Source: UBA1163 sp049513055
Lineage (GTDB): Bacteria; Desulfobacterota; BSN033; UBA1163
Reading direction: 5' to 3'
DNA: 42,665 nt
NCBI GenBank assembly: GCA_049513055.1
Contig: JBEKWN010000032.1
Span: forward strand, 1-42,665
This document shows positions 1 to 7,340 of this stretch, piece by piece. The position numbers and the translations under genes are program-made. How positions within the stretch are numbered: position 1 is the first letter of the stretch; each line of letters starts with the position of its first letter. The notes under the pieces were generated by a model. It worked only from the letters and a program-made list of their open reading frames with translations. It made no database searches and had not been told where the DNA came from.

Positions 1-1
1 T

Positions 2-1678
2 GCTCCCCAGTACATCTCAGCTATCCGAGAAGGGAATTATAATCTGGCCTTTGAGATCAACCGTGGCGATAACCTCTTCCCAGCCATTCTGGGGCGGATC
101 TGCGTTCACCCCTGTGAAGAGAAGTGTCGAAGAGGTCTCCTGCTCGATCTTCCTATCTCCATCTGCTCATTGAAAAGGGCCTCTGCGGATTTCAAAACTC
201 ACACCCCTCAAAAAGAAACAGTGATCGAAAAGAGGGGCAAAAAGGTGGCGGTCATCGGTGCTGGACCATCCGGACTCTCGGCCGCCAATGATCTCGCCAG
301 GCTCGGTTATTCCGTCGCGATCTATGAGTCATTCCCCATCCCTGGCGGAATGCTTAATGTCGGAATTCCTCCTTACCGCCTTCCCAGGGAAGTGGTGCAA
401 CAGGCAATTGAGGAGGTGAGCCGATTGGGAGTGGAAATCATCACCGGAACTCCCATTGGAAAAGAGTTGAATTTAGAAAGTTTGAGAAAGAAGTATGATG
501 CCGTCTATATCGCCGCAGGTGCACATAAGGCTGAAAAATTGGGAATCCCCGGGGAAGATCTCCAAGGAGTGATCCATGGTGTGACCTTTATGCGAAGGGT
601 CAATCTGGAAAAAGATCTGAAAATTGGCTCAAGAATTGCAGTGGTCGGAGGCGGAAACACAGCCATGGATGCAGCCCGTTCTTCTTTTCGATTAGGAGCG
701 AAGGAGGTCTTTATTATTTATCGAAGGACCAGAGAAGAGATGCCTGTGGATCCCAGGGAGTTGGAGCAGGTGGAAGAGGAGGGTATTGAAGTGCATTTCC
801 TCACCCAACCGACTCGGGTCCTCTCCAGAGATGGAATAAGGGTCTCTGGCGTCCAATGTATTCGAAACCGATTGGGTGAACCTGAAAAGGATGGCCGGAG
901 AAGGCCTATTCCCATCGAAGGAACTGAATTTGACATTGATATCGATCTCCTCATCCCAGCGGTCAGCCAATCCCCTGACATCTCCTTCCTTCCTGAAGAG
1001 ATCGGTCTTGAAATCTCTAAATGGGACCGTCTATCCGTCAACCCAGAAACTTTTGAGACGAATGTACACGGTATCTTTGCCGGGGGTGACTTTGTCACAG
1101 GCCCCATGGATGTGATACGGGTGATCGCCGATGGGAGAAAGACAGCCCTCTCTATCCACACCTATCTCAGTGGAGAGGAGTTCGAAAAGAAGCCTGTTCA
1201 CTTTACAGCTGTATCAGAGGTTAAGATTGATCCGGATCTCGAAAAAATACCACGACAGAAAATAGAGACCATTCCCATACAGGAAAGAAAGTCTGTGGAT
1301 AAAGAAGTCGAATTGGGCTTTTCGAAAGAGGTGGCAGTGAAGGAAGCCCTACGATGTCTCCAATGCCACATCTTCACCATCTTCAATCGGACAAAATGTA
1401 TCCTTTGCGGTGGATGTGTTGATATCTGTCCAAAATCTTGTTTTCGGATGGCAAGGCTCGATGAAATAGAAGGAGATGAAAAGCTCTCAAAATTGGTTGA
1501 ATCCCTTTACCGAGTAACCTTCGAAGAAGCTCAACAACGCAACCTGGCTACCGTTATCTTCAAAGATGAATCCCGTTGTATCCAATGTGGCCTATGTGTT
1601 AAACGATGCCCTACCGGAACAATCACGATGGAAGAGTACCATCGTGAATCAGCCTTCTACAGAGGTGAACAAGGATGA
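2..1678 (+). CDS. GltD-type FAD/NAD(P) oxidoreductase with two C-terminal 4Fe-4S clusters (5' end outside window)
   Basis: The frame is open from the left edge, so the true start lies upstream; an in-frame TTG at 170 falls inside the N-terminal Fe-S region and is not a likely start. About 558 residues are visible. The N-terminal part has the Cys cluster CVHPCEEKCRRG typical of glutamate synthase small-subunit-like proteins. A Rossmann FAD motif (VAVIGAGPSG, about residue 82) follows, then the NAD(P) motif VVGGGNTAMDAAR with a downstream YRR. The C-terminus carries two ferredoxin motifs, CILCGGCVDICP and CIQCGLCVKRCP. Family knowledge says such proteins move electrons between NAD(P)H, flavin and Fe-S carriers. 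Its stop codon overlaps the start of the cytochrome b gene (ATGA), so it is inferred to be the electron-input or -output module of the b6f-like complex rather than a glutamate synthase subunit; no GltB is visible. Confidence 0.85.
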   Translation, partial: APQYISAIREGNYNLAFEINRGDNLFPAILGRICVHPCEEKCRRGLLLDLPISICSLKRASADFKTHTPQKETVIEKRGKKVAVIGAGPSGLSAANDLARLGYSVAIYESFPIPGGMLNVGIPPYRLPREVVQQAIEEVSRLGVEIITGTPIGKELNLESLRKKYDAVYIAAGAHKAEKLGIPGEDLQGVIHGVTFMRRVNLEKDLKIGSRIAVVGGGNTAMDAARSSFRLGAKEVFIIYRRTREEMPVDPRELEQVEEEGIEVHFLTQPTRVLSRDGIRVSGVQCIRNRLGEPEKDGRRRPIPIEGTEFDIDIDLLIPAVSQSPDISFLPEEIGLEISKWDRLSVNPETFETNVHGIFAGGDFVTGPMDVIRVIADGRKTALSIHTYLSGEEFEKKPVHFTAVSEVKIDPDLEKIPRQKIETIPIQERKSVDKEVELGFSKEVAVKEALRCLQCHIFTIFNRTKCILCGGCVDICPKSCFRMARLDEIEGDEKLSKLVESLYRVTFEEAQQRNLATVIFKDESRCIQCGLCVKRCPTGTITMEEYHRESAFYRGEQG

Positions 1679-2394
1679 AGAAAGGGATTTTACAGCGCAT
1701 TTCAGATTCGGCGGTGTGGCGTTCGATCTTCAGAACTGGAATACCGGATACCGACCTGAAACGTTCCCTGTTGATCTATAACAACTTCTTCCTTCATATT
1801 TTTCCGGCGAAGATAAAGCGTCACGGCCTCCGTTTCTCTTATACATTCTGCCTGGGAGGGATCTCCTGTCTCCTCTTCATCATTCTCACGGTCACTGGCA
1901 TACTCCTGATGTTTCATTATACGCCTTCTATTGAAAGGGCATACTTCGATATGCAAGCTTTGGCCCTCATTTTCAATGGCAAGATCTTAAGAAATTTGCA
2001 TCGATGGGCTGCCCATGGGATGGTTGTGACCGTCTTCCTTCACATGGTCAGGGTATTTTACACACGTTCATACAGGCCTCCTCGAGAGTTTAATTGGGTG
2101 ATCGGAATTGGCCTTCTCATCCTTACCCTGGCTCTGAGTTACACAGGATATCTTCTCCCCTGGGATCAGCTTGCTTATTGGGGAATTACAGTAGGCACAA
2201 CCATTATGACCTATACTCCTTTCATTGGAAATTATGTTCGTTTCTTTCTTCTGGGGGCGGATGAGGTAGGCCACGAAGCCTTGCTTCGTTTTTATGTAGT
2301 GCACTGTGTAGAGCTTCCTCTTATCATCGGCGTCCTGATGGTCGTCCATTTCTGGCGGGTGAGAAAAGATGGAGGAATATCAGGACCACTTTAA
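1675..2394 (+). CDS. Cytochrome b6-like subunit of a quinol:cytochrome c oxidoreductase
   Basis: A four-helix cytochrome b N-terminal domain of 239 aa with two haem-ligand His pairs. The first pair is in NLHRWAAHG...FLH with 13 residues between ligands. The second is in YVVHCVELP...VVH with 14 residues between, the spacing of cytochrome b6 rather than mitochondrial-type cytochrome b. The quinone-site stretch GYLLPWDQ and the C-terminal GISGPL ending also match b6. It is somewhat longer at the N-terminus than the usual 215 aa. It acts in the cytoplasmic membrane, carrying electrons between the two quinone sites. The ATG at 1675 overlaps the upstream TGA, which supports translational coupling with the flavoprotein. 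The other half of cytochrome b is encoded by the next gene, a split arrangement. Confidence 0.9.
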   Translation: MKKGILQRISDSAVWRSIFRTGIPDTDLKRSLLIYNNFFLHIFPAKIKRHGLRFSYTFCLGGISCLLFIILTVTGILLMFHYTPSIERAYFDMQALALIFNGKILRNLHRWAAHGMVVTVFLHMVRVFYTRSYRPPREFNWVIGIGLLILTLALSYTGYLLPWDQLAYWGITVGTTIMTYTPFIGNYVRFFLLGADEVGHEALLRFYVVHCVELPLIIGVLMVVHFWRVRKDGGISGPL

Positions 2395-2452
2395 GAAAGG
2401 CCCAAATTCGGATTGCGAATTGCGGATTGCAAAATGAGGGGTGAAATTTAAA

Positions 2453-2998
2453 ATGGACAAAGATAAGGAGAAAATCTTCGTTAAAGATCCCAACAAAACC
2501 TATGGCCTCATGGAGATTGTAGAAGGAACTTCACCAATGGTGGAGAAGGCTCCAGAAGACACGGTGGAGACCTTTCCGCATTACATCATTCTTCTAACCA
2601 TCTGCTCTTTAGCCGTTACCGTTGCCCTTTTACTTATCTCCCTTTTCTTCGATGCCCCCTTAGAAGATCTCGCGAATCCCCTTGTCACCCCCAATCCTGG
2701 CAAGGCACCCTGGTATTTTACAGGGATTCAGGAATTAATCCATTACACGAATAAACCTGTGATTCCTGCAATCATCCTTCCTCTGCTTATCTTCATATGG
2801 CTTTTCTTGATCCCCTATATAGATAGGAAACCAAAAACCCGATTTACGTCTCTTTTTAATCAAATCTTTATCGGTGGTGAGAAGCGGAGAATATTGATTA
2901 CTTTATTCACCATATTCATTTTCGGAGCCCTGATCTTCACAATCATCGGATCCCTCTTTAGAGGACCAAATTGGAGTTTTGCCCTACCATGGAAATGA
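2453..2998 (+). CDS. Cytochrome b6f subunit IV (PetD)-like protein
   Basis: A protein of 181 aa with three predicted membrane segments (about residues 43-66, 105-125 and 148-168). It contains the signature NPGKAPWYFTGIQE, close to the PWYF/PEWY-type quinol-oxidation loop of PetD and the cytochrome b C-terminal half. The ATG at 2453 is preferred over the in-frame GTG at 2441 because the purine-rich GAGGGGTG lies about 9 nt before it and would overlap the GTG. The gene follows cytochrome b6 after a short spacer containing word-like repeat sequence (2404-2430), and its end overlaps the Rieske start. It is expected to complete the quinol-oxidising site together with the Rieske protein. Confidence 0.85.
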   Translation: MDKDKEKIFVKDPNKTYGLMEIVEGTSPMVEKAPEDTVETFPHYIILLTICSLAVTVALLLISLFFDAPLEDLANPLVTPNPGKAPWYFTGIQELIHYTNKPVIPAIILPLLIFIWLFLIPYIDRKPKTRFTSLFNQIFIGGEKRRILITLFTIFIFGALIFTIIGSLFRGPNWSFALPWK

Positions 2999-3504
2999 TG
3001 AAAAGCGAAATGGATGCCAAATCGCAGGTCGACAAAAAATCTATCTCAAGAAGGAGATTGATGGCATATGCCTGGATTGGGGCAGCGGCCATTGTGGTGG
3101 GTGAACTGATCGGCGGCACTTTTGCATTTCTTTGGCCAAGACGAAAAGGACCCAAAGTTGAAACGGTTTTCATCGCTGGCAAGGTAACCGATTTTAAAGT
3201 AGGTGAGGTCATCCCCTTTCGTAAGGAGAGAACCTTTATTTTGAGAACAGAAGGAGGGTTTTTAGCAATTTCGGCTATCTGCACTCATCTCCATTGCATC
3301 GTCAATTGGAATGAGATGCTCAAGAAGTTTGAATGCCCTTGCCATGGGGCTAAATTCAATCAGAATGGGGAGGTCCTTGAGGGGCCACCTCCGCGGCCTT
3401 TAGACCTTTATAAACTTCAAATTGTTGCGGGAAACGTGGTGGTCGACAGAACCAGTCCGATCGAAAGGAGCAAGTTCGAGCCTTCTCAGGTCATCAAGGC
3501 TTAG
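2995..3504 (+). CDS. Rieske 2Fe-2S protein
   Basis: About 169 aa. The Rieske cluster motifs are intact: CTHLHC and CPCHG, 2 Cys + 2 His ligands. The N-terminus has SRRRLMAYAWIG followed by a hydrophobic stretch, a twin-arginine-type signal anchor, as is usual for Rieske proteins that fold before export. The start is taken at the ATG overlapping the stop of the subunit IV gene (ATGA at 2995-2998); in-frame TTG 2971 and ATG 2989 are alternatives. It accepts electrons from quinol at the outer face of the membrane and should pass them to the cytochrome c proteins encoded immediately downstream. Confidence 0.93.
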   Translation: MMKSEMDAKSQVDKKSISRRRLMAYAWIGAAAIVVGELIGGTFAFLWPRRKGPKVETVFIAGKVTDFKVGEVIPFRKERTFILRTEGGFLAISAICTHLHCIVNWNEMLKKFECPCHGAKFNQNGEVLEGPPPRPLDLYKLQIVAGNVVVDRTSPIERSKFEPSQVIKA

Positions 3505-3512
3505 AGAAACTA

Positions 3513-4334
3513 ATGGCAAAGAAAATCTTCACAGCCATGGTATTGACAGTAACCATTGCCGCCTTTCTATCTGTTTATTGGCTATTGGAACCCCATCGTG
3601 TGAAGGTAGAGGCCGAAAAGATGAGATCGGAGGCTGCCGAAAAAGGGAAAAGTCTCTACAGGACACACTGTGCCCGATGCCATGGAGAGCCCGGTGGCCC
3701 TCAGAAGGGAATCAAGGCCATCAACTCGAAGAACTACCTGAAGGCCGTAGATGATTCCATCCTTTATAAAATCATCGAACGGGGAATCCCACGGACGGGA
3801 ATGGTTGCTCTCGGTGACAATGAAGGAGGCCCATTGAATCAGGAGCAGATTAATCAACTGGTGGCCTTCATCCGAGGCTGGGAGAAGACAGCGCTTGCGT
3901 TGCCCGAAGAAGCACCGCCAAAAGAGAGGCCTGTTTTTATCCAAGAGGAGGTAGCCTATGTCGGCTCCGAATCCTGCATTGGGTGCCACGAAAGCCTCAA
4001 TAAAAAACATATCGAAACCTGGAAAAAGTCACCCATGACGACCAAAGCCTTTTCTCTCATCCAGAACGAAAAGGATAAAACCAAATGCATTTCTTGCCAT
4101 GCCACTGGATACGACCCGGAAAAGAAAACCTTTAAAGAGAAGAATGTGGCTTGTGAGGCATGTCATGGTCCAGGGGAAAAATATCAGGAGATGATGATGG
4201 GCGCAGATGCTCTCGAGGGCGGGAAGATAGCGAGAGAGAACGGTCTGAAATCCTGTACCCGATGCCATCATCCCCATACTGGAAAAGAAGAACATATCAC
4301 CCTGGCAAGAAAAGGGTTACTGTCCTATCCATAG
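3513..4334 (+). CDS. Pentaheme c-type cytochrome (mono-heme domain plus c554-like tetraheme domain)
   Basis: 273 aa with an N-terminal hydrophobic segment (about residues 7-25) serving as signal or anchor. Five CXXCH haem sites are visible: CARCH (about residue 53) in a cytochrome c domain like those of cbb3 oxidase subunits or cytochrome c6, then CIGCH, CISCH, CEACH and CTRCH in a cytochrome c554-like domain. A fused mono-heme plus tetraheme protein in this position could replace cytochrome f or c1 as electron acceptor of the Rieske protein. It starts 8 nt after the Rieske stop, so the two are co-transcribed. Its substrate is unknown; no catalytic nitrite- or hydroxylamine-reductase motif was recognised. 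Confidence 0.9.
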   Translation: MAKKIFTAMVLTVTIAAFLSVYWLLEPHRVKVEAEKMRSEAAEKGKSLYRTHCARCHGEPGGPQKGIKAINSKNYLKAVDDSILYKIIERGIPRTGMVALGDNEGGPLNQEQINQLVAFIRGWEKTALALPEEAPPKERPVFIQEEVAYVGSESCIGCHESLNKKHIETWKKSPMTTKAFSLIQNEKDKTKCISCHATGYDPEKKTFKEKNVACEACHGPGEKYQEMMMGADALEGGKIARENGLKSCTRCHHPHTGKEEHITLARKGLLSYP

Positions 4335-4367
4335 GGTATACAGCCCTAACGAAAGGAGGAAAATTTG

Positions 4368-5690
4368 ATGAAAAAAACGTTAGGATTTTTTCTTTCTGTT
4401 CTAATCCTTATTCCATCGTTGGCCATGGCTCAGGCCACTTATGTCGGTTCTAAAAAATGTATATCTTGTCACAGTTCGATTTATGAGACATGGAAGGATA
4501 CCCTTCATAATAAATCTCAACAGATTTTAAGCCGCACCAACGATACACTTGTGGTCGATTGGCAGGGCATGATCAAATTAAAAGCTGGAAATATCCCGGA
4601 GGTCATTGTCAAAATGGAGGATGGACCCGGAGGCGTTCATCAAGCCACATTAGTGGATGCAAAAGACCTTTCTAAGGAGGTCACCTATAACTTGGCGAGG
4701 ACTTTTGGGGGATGGGGTTGGAAACAACGCTATCAAGTCAAGATTGGAAATCATCATTACATTCTCCCATTCCAATGGAATCAAGCGACTTCGCGGTGGG
4801 TTCCCTATAATCTGCAGGATTGGTATCATGAGGATGGGAGTCTCAAAAAACCCTCTGTAGAGAAATCCTTTGATATGAGCTGTGCAGGTTGCCATAATAC
4901 TGGGCTCGAGTTGAAGAAAGTTGACAGGGGATATGAATCCAAATATGTGGAGCTCAATATCGGATGTGAAAAATGCCATGGCCCTGGCTCTGAGCACATT
5001 AAGTCTCCCAAGACCAAGGGAAAAATCATCCATCCCCGAAAACTACAGTACGAAAGAAGCTTGGAGGTGTGCGGCCAATGCCATTCCAGAGGGGTGAGCG
5101 TTCCGAATGGAACCTTTGAATATCCCTGGAATGACAAAGACAACAAACCTTATAAAATTGGGGAGCCCCTCTCCAACTATTACCAATTTAAGCCTGGAAT
5201 CTGGGGAGATCCACGAGCCCACTCTAAATCCCAACATCAGCAATGGCTCGACTTTCAAAGGAGTGGGCATTTCTTTGTGCGGGTCCTCTGCTTTGATTGC
5301 CATAATCCCCATGGAGGACCCAGTCGTTCCCAACTGGTCAAAGCAGACTATAATAATACTCTCTGCCTCTCCTGCCATGGCAAAGACAAAAAGTTTGCCA
5401 ATTCTTGGGCCATCCGGATCCATACCAAGCACAACTATGCTCCAGAGACCAGAGGAACCAGCCGATGCTCCTCCTGCCATATGGTAAAAACAGCTTCTTC
5501 AGCTGAAGCTGGAGATATTCACAACCACGACTTTAGAATCATCAGACCACGGGTAAGTTTGGAGATGTTCGAGAAAGACCCGAAAAATGTGGTCCCAAAT
5601 TCATGCAATGGGTGCCACACAGAATGGGGTAAAGATGAGGCAGGGTATAGGGCAGGCGCAAAAACCTACGAATCTCTCTTTTTAAAATAG
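4368..5690 (+). CDS. Secreted octaheme c-type cytochrome
   Basis: 440 aa with a clear signal peptide (MKKTLGFFLSVLILIPSLAMA). Eight CXXCH motifs are visible in order: CISCH, CAGCH, CEKCH, CGQCH, CFDCH, CLSCH, CSSCH, CNGCH. The organisation resembles the cytochrome c554/NrfA-like multiheme superfamily, but no catalytic CXXCK or Tyr cross-link motif was seen, so it is more likely an electron carrier than an enzyme. The ATG at 4368 is chosen over an in-frame TTG at 4365 because AAGGAGG lies about 8 nt before it. It is the last gene of the respiratory operon and is followed by a terminator. Confidence 0.9.
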   Translation: MKKTLGFFLSVLILIPSLAMAQATYVGSKKCISCHSSIYETWKDTLHNKSQQILSRTNDTLVVDWQGMIKLKAGNIPEVIVKMEDGPGGVHQATLVDAKDLSKEVTYNLARTFGGWGWKQRYQVKIGNHHYILPFQWNQATSRWVPYNLQDWYHEDGSLKKPSVEKSFDMSCAGCHNTGLELKKVDRGYESKYVELNIGCEKCHGPGSEHIKSPKTKGKIIHPRKLQYERSLEVCGQCHSRGVSVPNGTFEYPWNDKDNKPYKIGEPLSNYYQFKPGIWGDPRAHSKSQHQQWLDFQRSGHFFVRVLCFDCHNPHGGPSRSQLVKADYNNTLCLSCHGKDKKFANSWAIRIHTKHNYAPETRGTSRCSSCHMVKTASSAEAGDIHNHDFRIIRPRVSLEMFEKDPKNVVPNSCNGCHTEWGKDEAGYRAGAKTYESLFLK

Positions 5691-5697
5691 AAAATTT

Positions 5698-5740
5698 GGG
5701 AAGGGCGCCTTAAAAAATGTTGAAGTCCCCTTCCCTTTTT
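5698..5740 (+). terminator. Rho-independent terminator of the respiratory operon
   Basis: GGGAAGGG (5698-5705) pairs perfectly with CCCTTCCC (5728-5735) across a 22-nt loop and is followed directly by five T residues. It lies 7 nt after the octaheme cytochrome stop codon. Confidence 0.7.
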
Positions 5741-5795
5741 AGCCTCCCATTTCCTATTTCCCATTTGCCATTTTCAGCTTTAGCTATTTTTAACC

Positions 5796-6803
5796 TTATT
5801 GGGAAGACCAGAGTCTAAAGATCTGCTCCAACAACTCCTTTTTCTTTTTCAGCATCTCTTGTTTTGACTGACAGCGTACCGTTCCTGCAGCCGCCCCTGG
5901 ATGACCATCCCCAATGTTGAGAGTTCGCATGATCTCACCGATATTTTTACTCTGGTCTTGTCTATTTCCATTGATGGAAAGGGACATGGAGAGACCGAGA
6001 TGATTACTCTTCACCCCTTGGTGGTCCATCAGATTATAGACCTCCAAAACCCCCAAGGCTTCGGGATAGATCAAGAAGGCTAGGTTTTTGATAAGATAGG
6101 GCCTCCGTTGATAAGGGGTGAGATCGATTATGACCACTTCTTTCTGTTCATCCTGCTCAATGAAATAAGAGGCATCCCGAATCATTCGAAGCATCCGCCC
6201 CTCTTCTTCCCGATATTGTTTTAACCGTTTCTGAACAAAGTCGAGGAGGGATACTTCTTCGATGGAACGGTCTCGAAGTTGTTGAACTAAGTTTCTCATA
6301 TAACTCGCTTGATCCTCGGCCGTTTGGAAAGGGACATTTAAAGTTAAAGAGATCACCTTCCCAGGGGTCTCTCTCCTCCAATCCTCTATCGAAGCATAAG
6401 AAAAACTGTCAATGACATCCGCCTCCTCTACCGCCTTCAAGAAATAGAGAGGGAATTCTTCTCTTTCATAAAAATATTCATAAACCACCCGGCTGCAACT
6501 CGGTTTTAAATCGAATCGGCCAGGAATCGATTTTGGATCGATCTTGCGGTAGGTCAACTCCTGGAGATTTCCTTCATGGTGATCGAACCAGAGTCCACAT
6601 TGGAGGGGGTAAGGCAAATCACAGACCACATCTTTCTCGGTGATCGTGATTTGAGAGCGGGCAATGGTAAGGGGACCAGTAAAGATAACCCTTTGAATTT
6701 TTAAAACCCATGAACAGAGGGAAGCGCTGACGATGCCATCGAAGTCATTGTGGGTGACGATCTTGTCGTATCCTTCTAAGTTTGGGTTGTCAGGAGTTGC
6801 CAT
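5796..6803 (-). CDS. DHH-superfamily phosphoesterase
   Basis: 335 aa. The DHH-family motifs are visible: THNDFDGIVSASL near the N-terminus, CDLPYP, the signature WFDHHEGN, and the C-terminal DHHA1-like glycine motif GDGHPGAAAG. Members bind Mn2+ through these Asp/His residues and cleave phosphoester bonds in short oligonucleotides, pAp or cyclic dinucleotides; the exact substrate cannot be read from the sequence. It is transcribed divergently from the fur-feo operon, with 111 bp between them. No strong Shine-Dalgarno sequence precedes the ATG. Confidence 0.8.
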   Translation of the reverse strand: MATPDNPNLEGYDKIVTHNDFDGIVSASLCSWVLKIQRVIFTGPLTIARSQITITEKDVVCDLPYPLQCGLWFDHHEGNLQELTYRKIDPKSIPGRFDLKPSCSRVVYEYFYEREEFPLYFLKAVEEADVIDSFSYASIEDWRRETPGKVISLTLNVPFQTAEDQASYMRNLVQQLRDRSIEEVSLLDFVQKRLKQYREEEGRMLRMIRDASYFIEQDEQKEVVIIDLTPYQRRPYLIKNLAFLIYPEALGVLEVYNLMDHQGVKSNHLGLSMSLSINGNRQDQSKNIGEIMRTLNIGDGHPGAAAGTVRCQSKQEMLKKKKELLEQIFRLWSSQ

Positions 6804-6862
6804 AGGTCTTATTCACTCCATGGAAATTTTAACAGAGACCAAAGGCAAGGTCAATTTTAGCA

Positions 6863-6891
6863 TTGACAAATCAGAGGGGATGGGTTAGATT
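6863..6891 (+). promoter_or_regulatory. Sigma-70-type promoter of the fur-feo operon
   Basis: TTGACA at 6863-6868 is a perfect -35 box. TAGATT at 6886-6891 follows after exactly 17 bp as a -10 box. The predicted transcription start is near 6898, leaving only a short leader before the fur-like ATG at 6915. Confidence 0.7.
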
Positions 6892-6912
6892 GAAATTGAA
6901 ATTCAATTTCAA
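6890..6912. promoter_or_regulatory. Perfect 23-bp palindrome, Fur-box-like operator
   Basis: Half-site TTGAAATTGAA at 6890-6900, one central A, then its exact reverse complement TTCAATTTCAA at 6902-6912. The TGAAA...TTTCA outline resembles Fur operators. It overlaps the end of the -10 box and the expected transcription start, so a bound Fur dimer would block the promoter. Autoregulation and iron repression of feo are inferred. Confidence 0.75.
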
Positions 6913-6914
6913 AA

Positions 6915-7337
6915 ATGGGGCATCCCATGAAAACCGATCTATTTAAAACACGGATTTCTCAAGAAGGATTGAAGAATTCGTCCGGGCATAAGAACCTCGC
7001 ACAAATTTATGCCCAAGTCGCCAAAACAAATCCTAAAATCGGCTACACGACCGTTTATCGCACCCTGAAACTCCTCACCCGTCTCGGTTTGGCAACCCAA
7101 CGAAAATTTGCTGACGGAGAGACCCGATATGAACCTGCTTCGGAAGGGAGCCATCATGATCACTTGATCTGTCTCGATTGCGGAAAGATTATTGAATTCG
7201 AGGACCAAACTCTTGAAGCCCTCCAGAATGGGATTGCTCAACGTCACCGATTCAAGATCTCTCATCATCGCATGGAACTCTATGGTCGATGTGAGGAATG
7301 TCACCGGAAGAAAAGAACCGTCAGGAGAAAAAGTTAA
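6915..7337 (+). CDS. Fur-family metal-dependent repressor with a shortened N-terminal helix region
   Basis: 140 aa. The recognition-helix region IGYTTVYRTLKLLTRLGLA is intact. So are the metal-site signatures: RYEP, HHDHLICLDCGKIIEFED, and CEEC near the end. Near the N-terminus, GLKNS runs directly into SGHKNLAQIYAQV; in typical Fur proteins about 13 residues (the TxQRxxILxxFL segment) lie between. This looks like an in-frame deletion of most of helix 1. The start at 6915 is tentative, since no clear ribosome-binding site precedes either 6915 or the in-frame ATG at 6927. It is the first gene of the feo operon behind a Fur-box-like palindrome, so it probably represses iron uptake, possibly with altered DNA binding. 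Confidence 0.88.
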   Translation: MGHPMKTDLFKTRISQEGLKNSSGHKNLAQIYAQVAKTNPKIGYTTVYRTLKLLTRLGLATQRKFADGETRYEPASEGSHHDHLICLDCGKIIEFEDQTLEALQNGIAQRHRFKISHHRMELYGRCEECHRKKRTVRRKS

Positions 7338-7340
7338 GGG

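Noticed and set aside
5043..5487. Antisense ORFs over the octaheme cytochrome
   Set aside because: Shadows of a confirmed coding frame with eight haem motifs.
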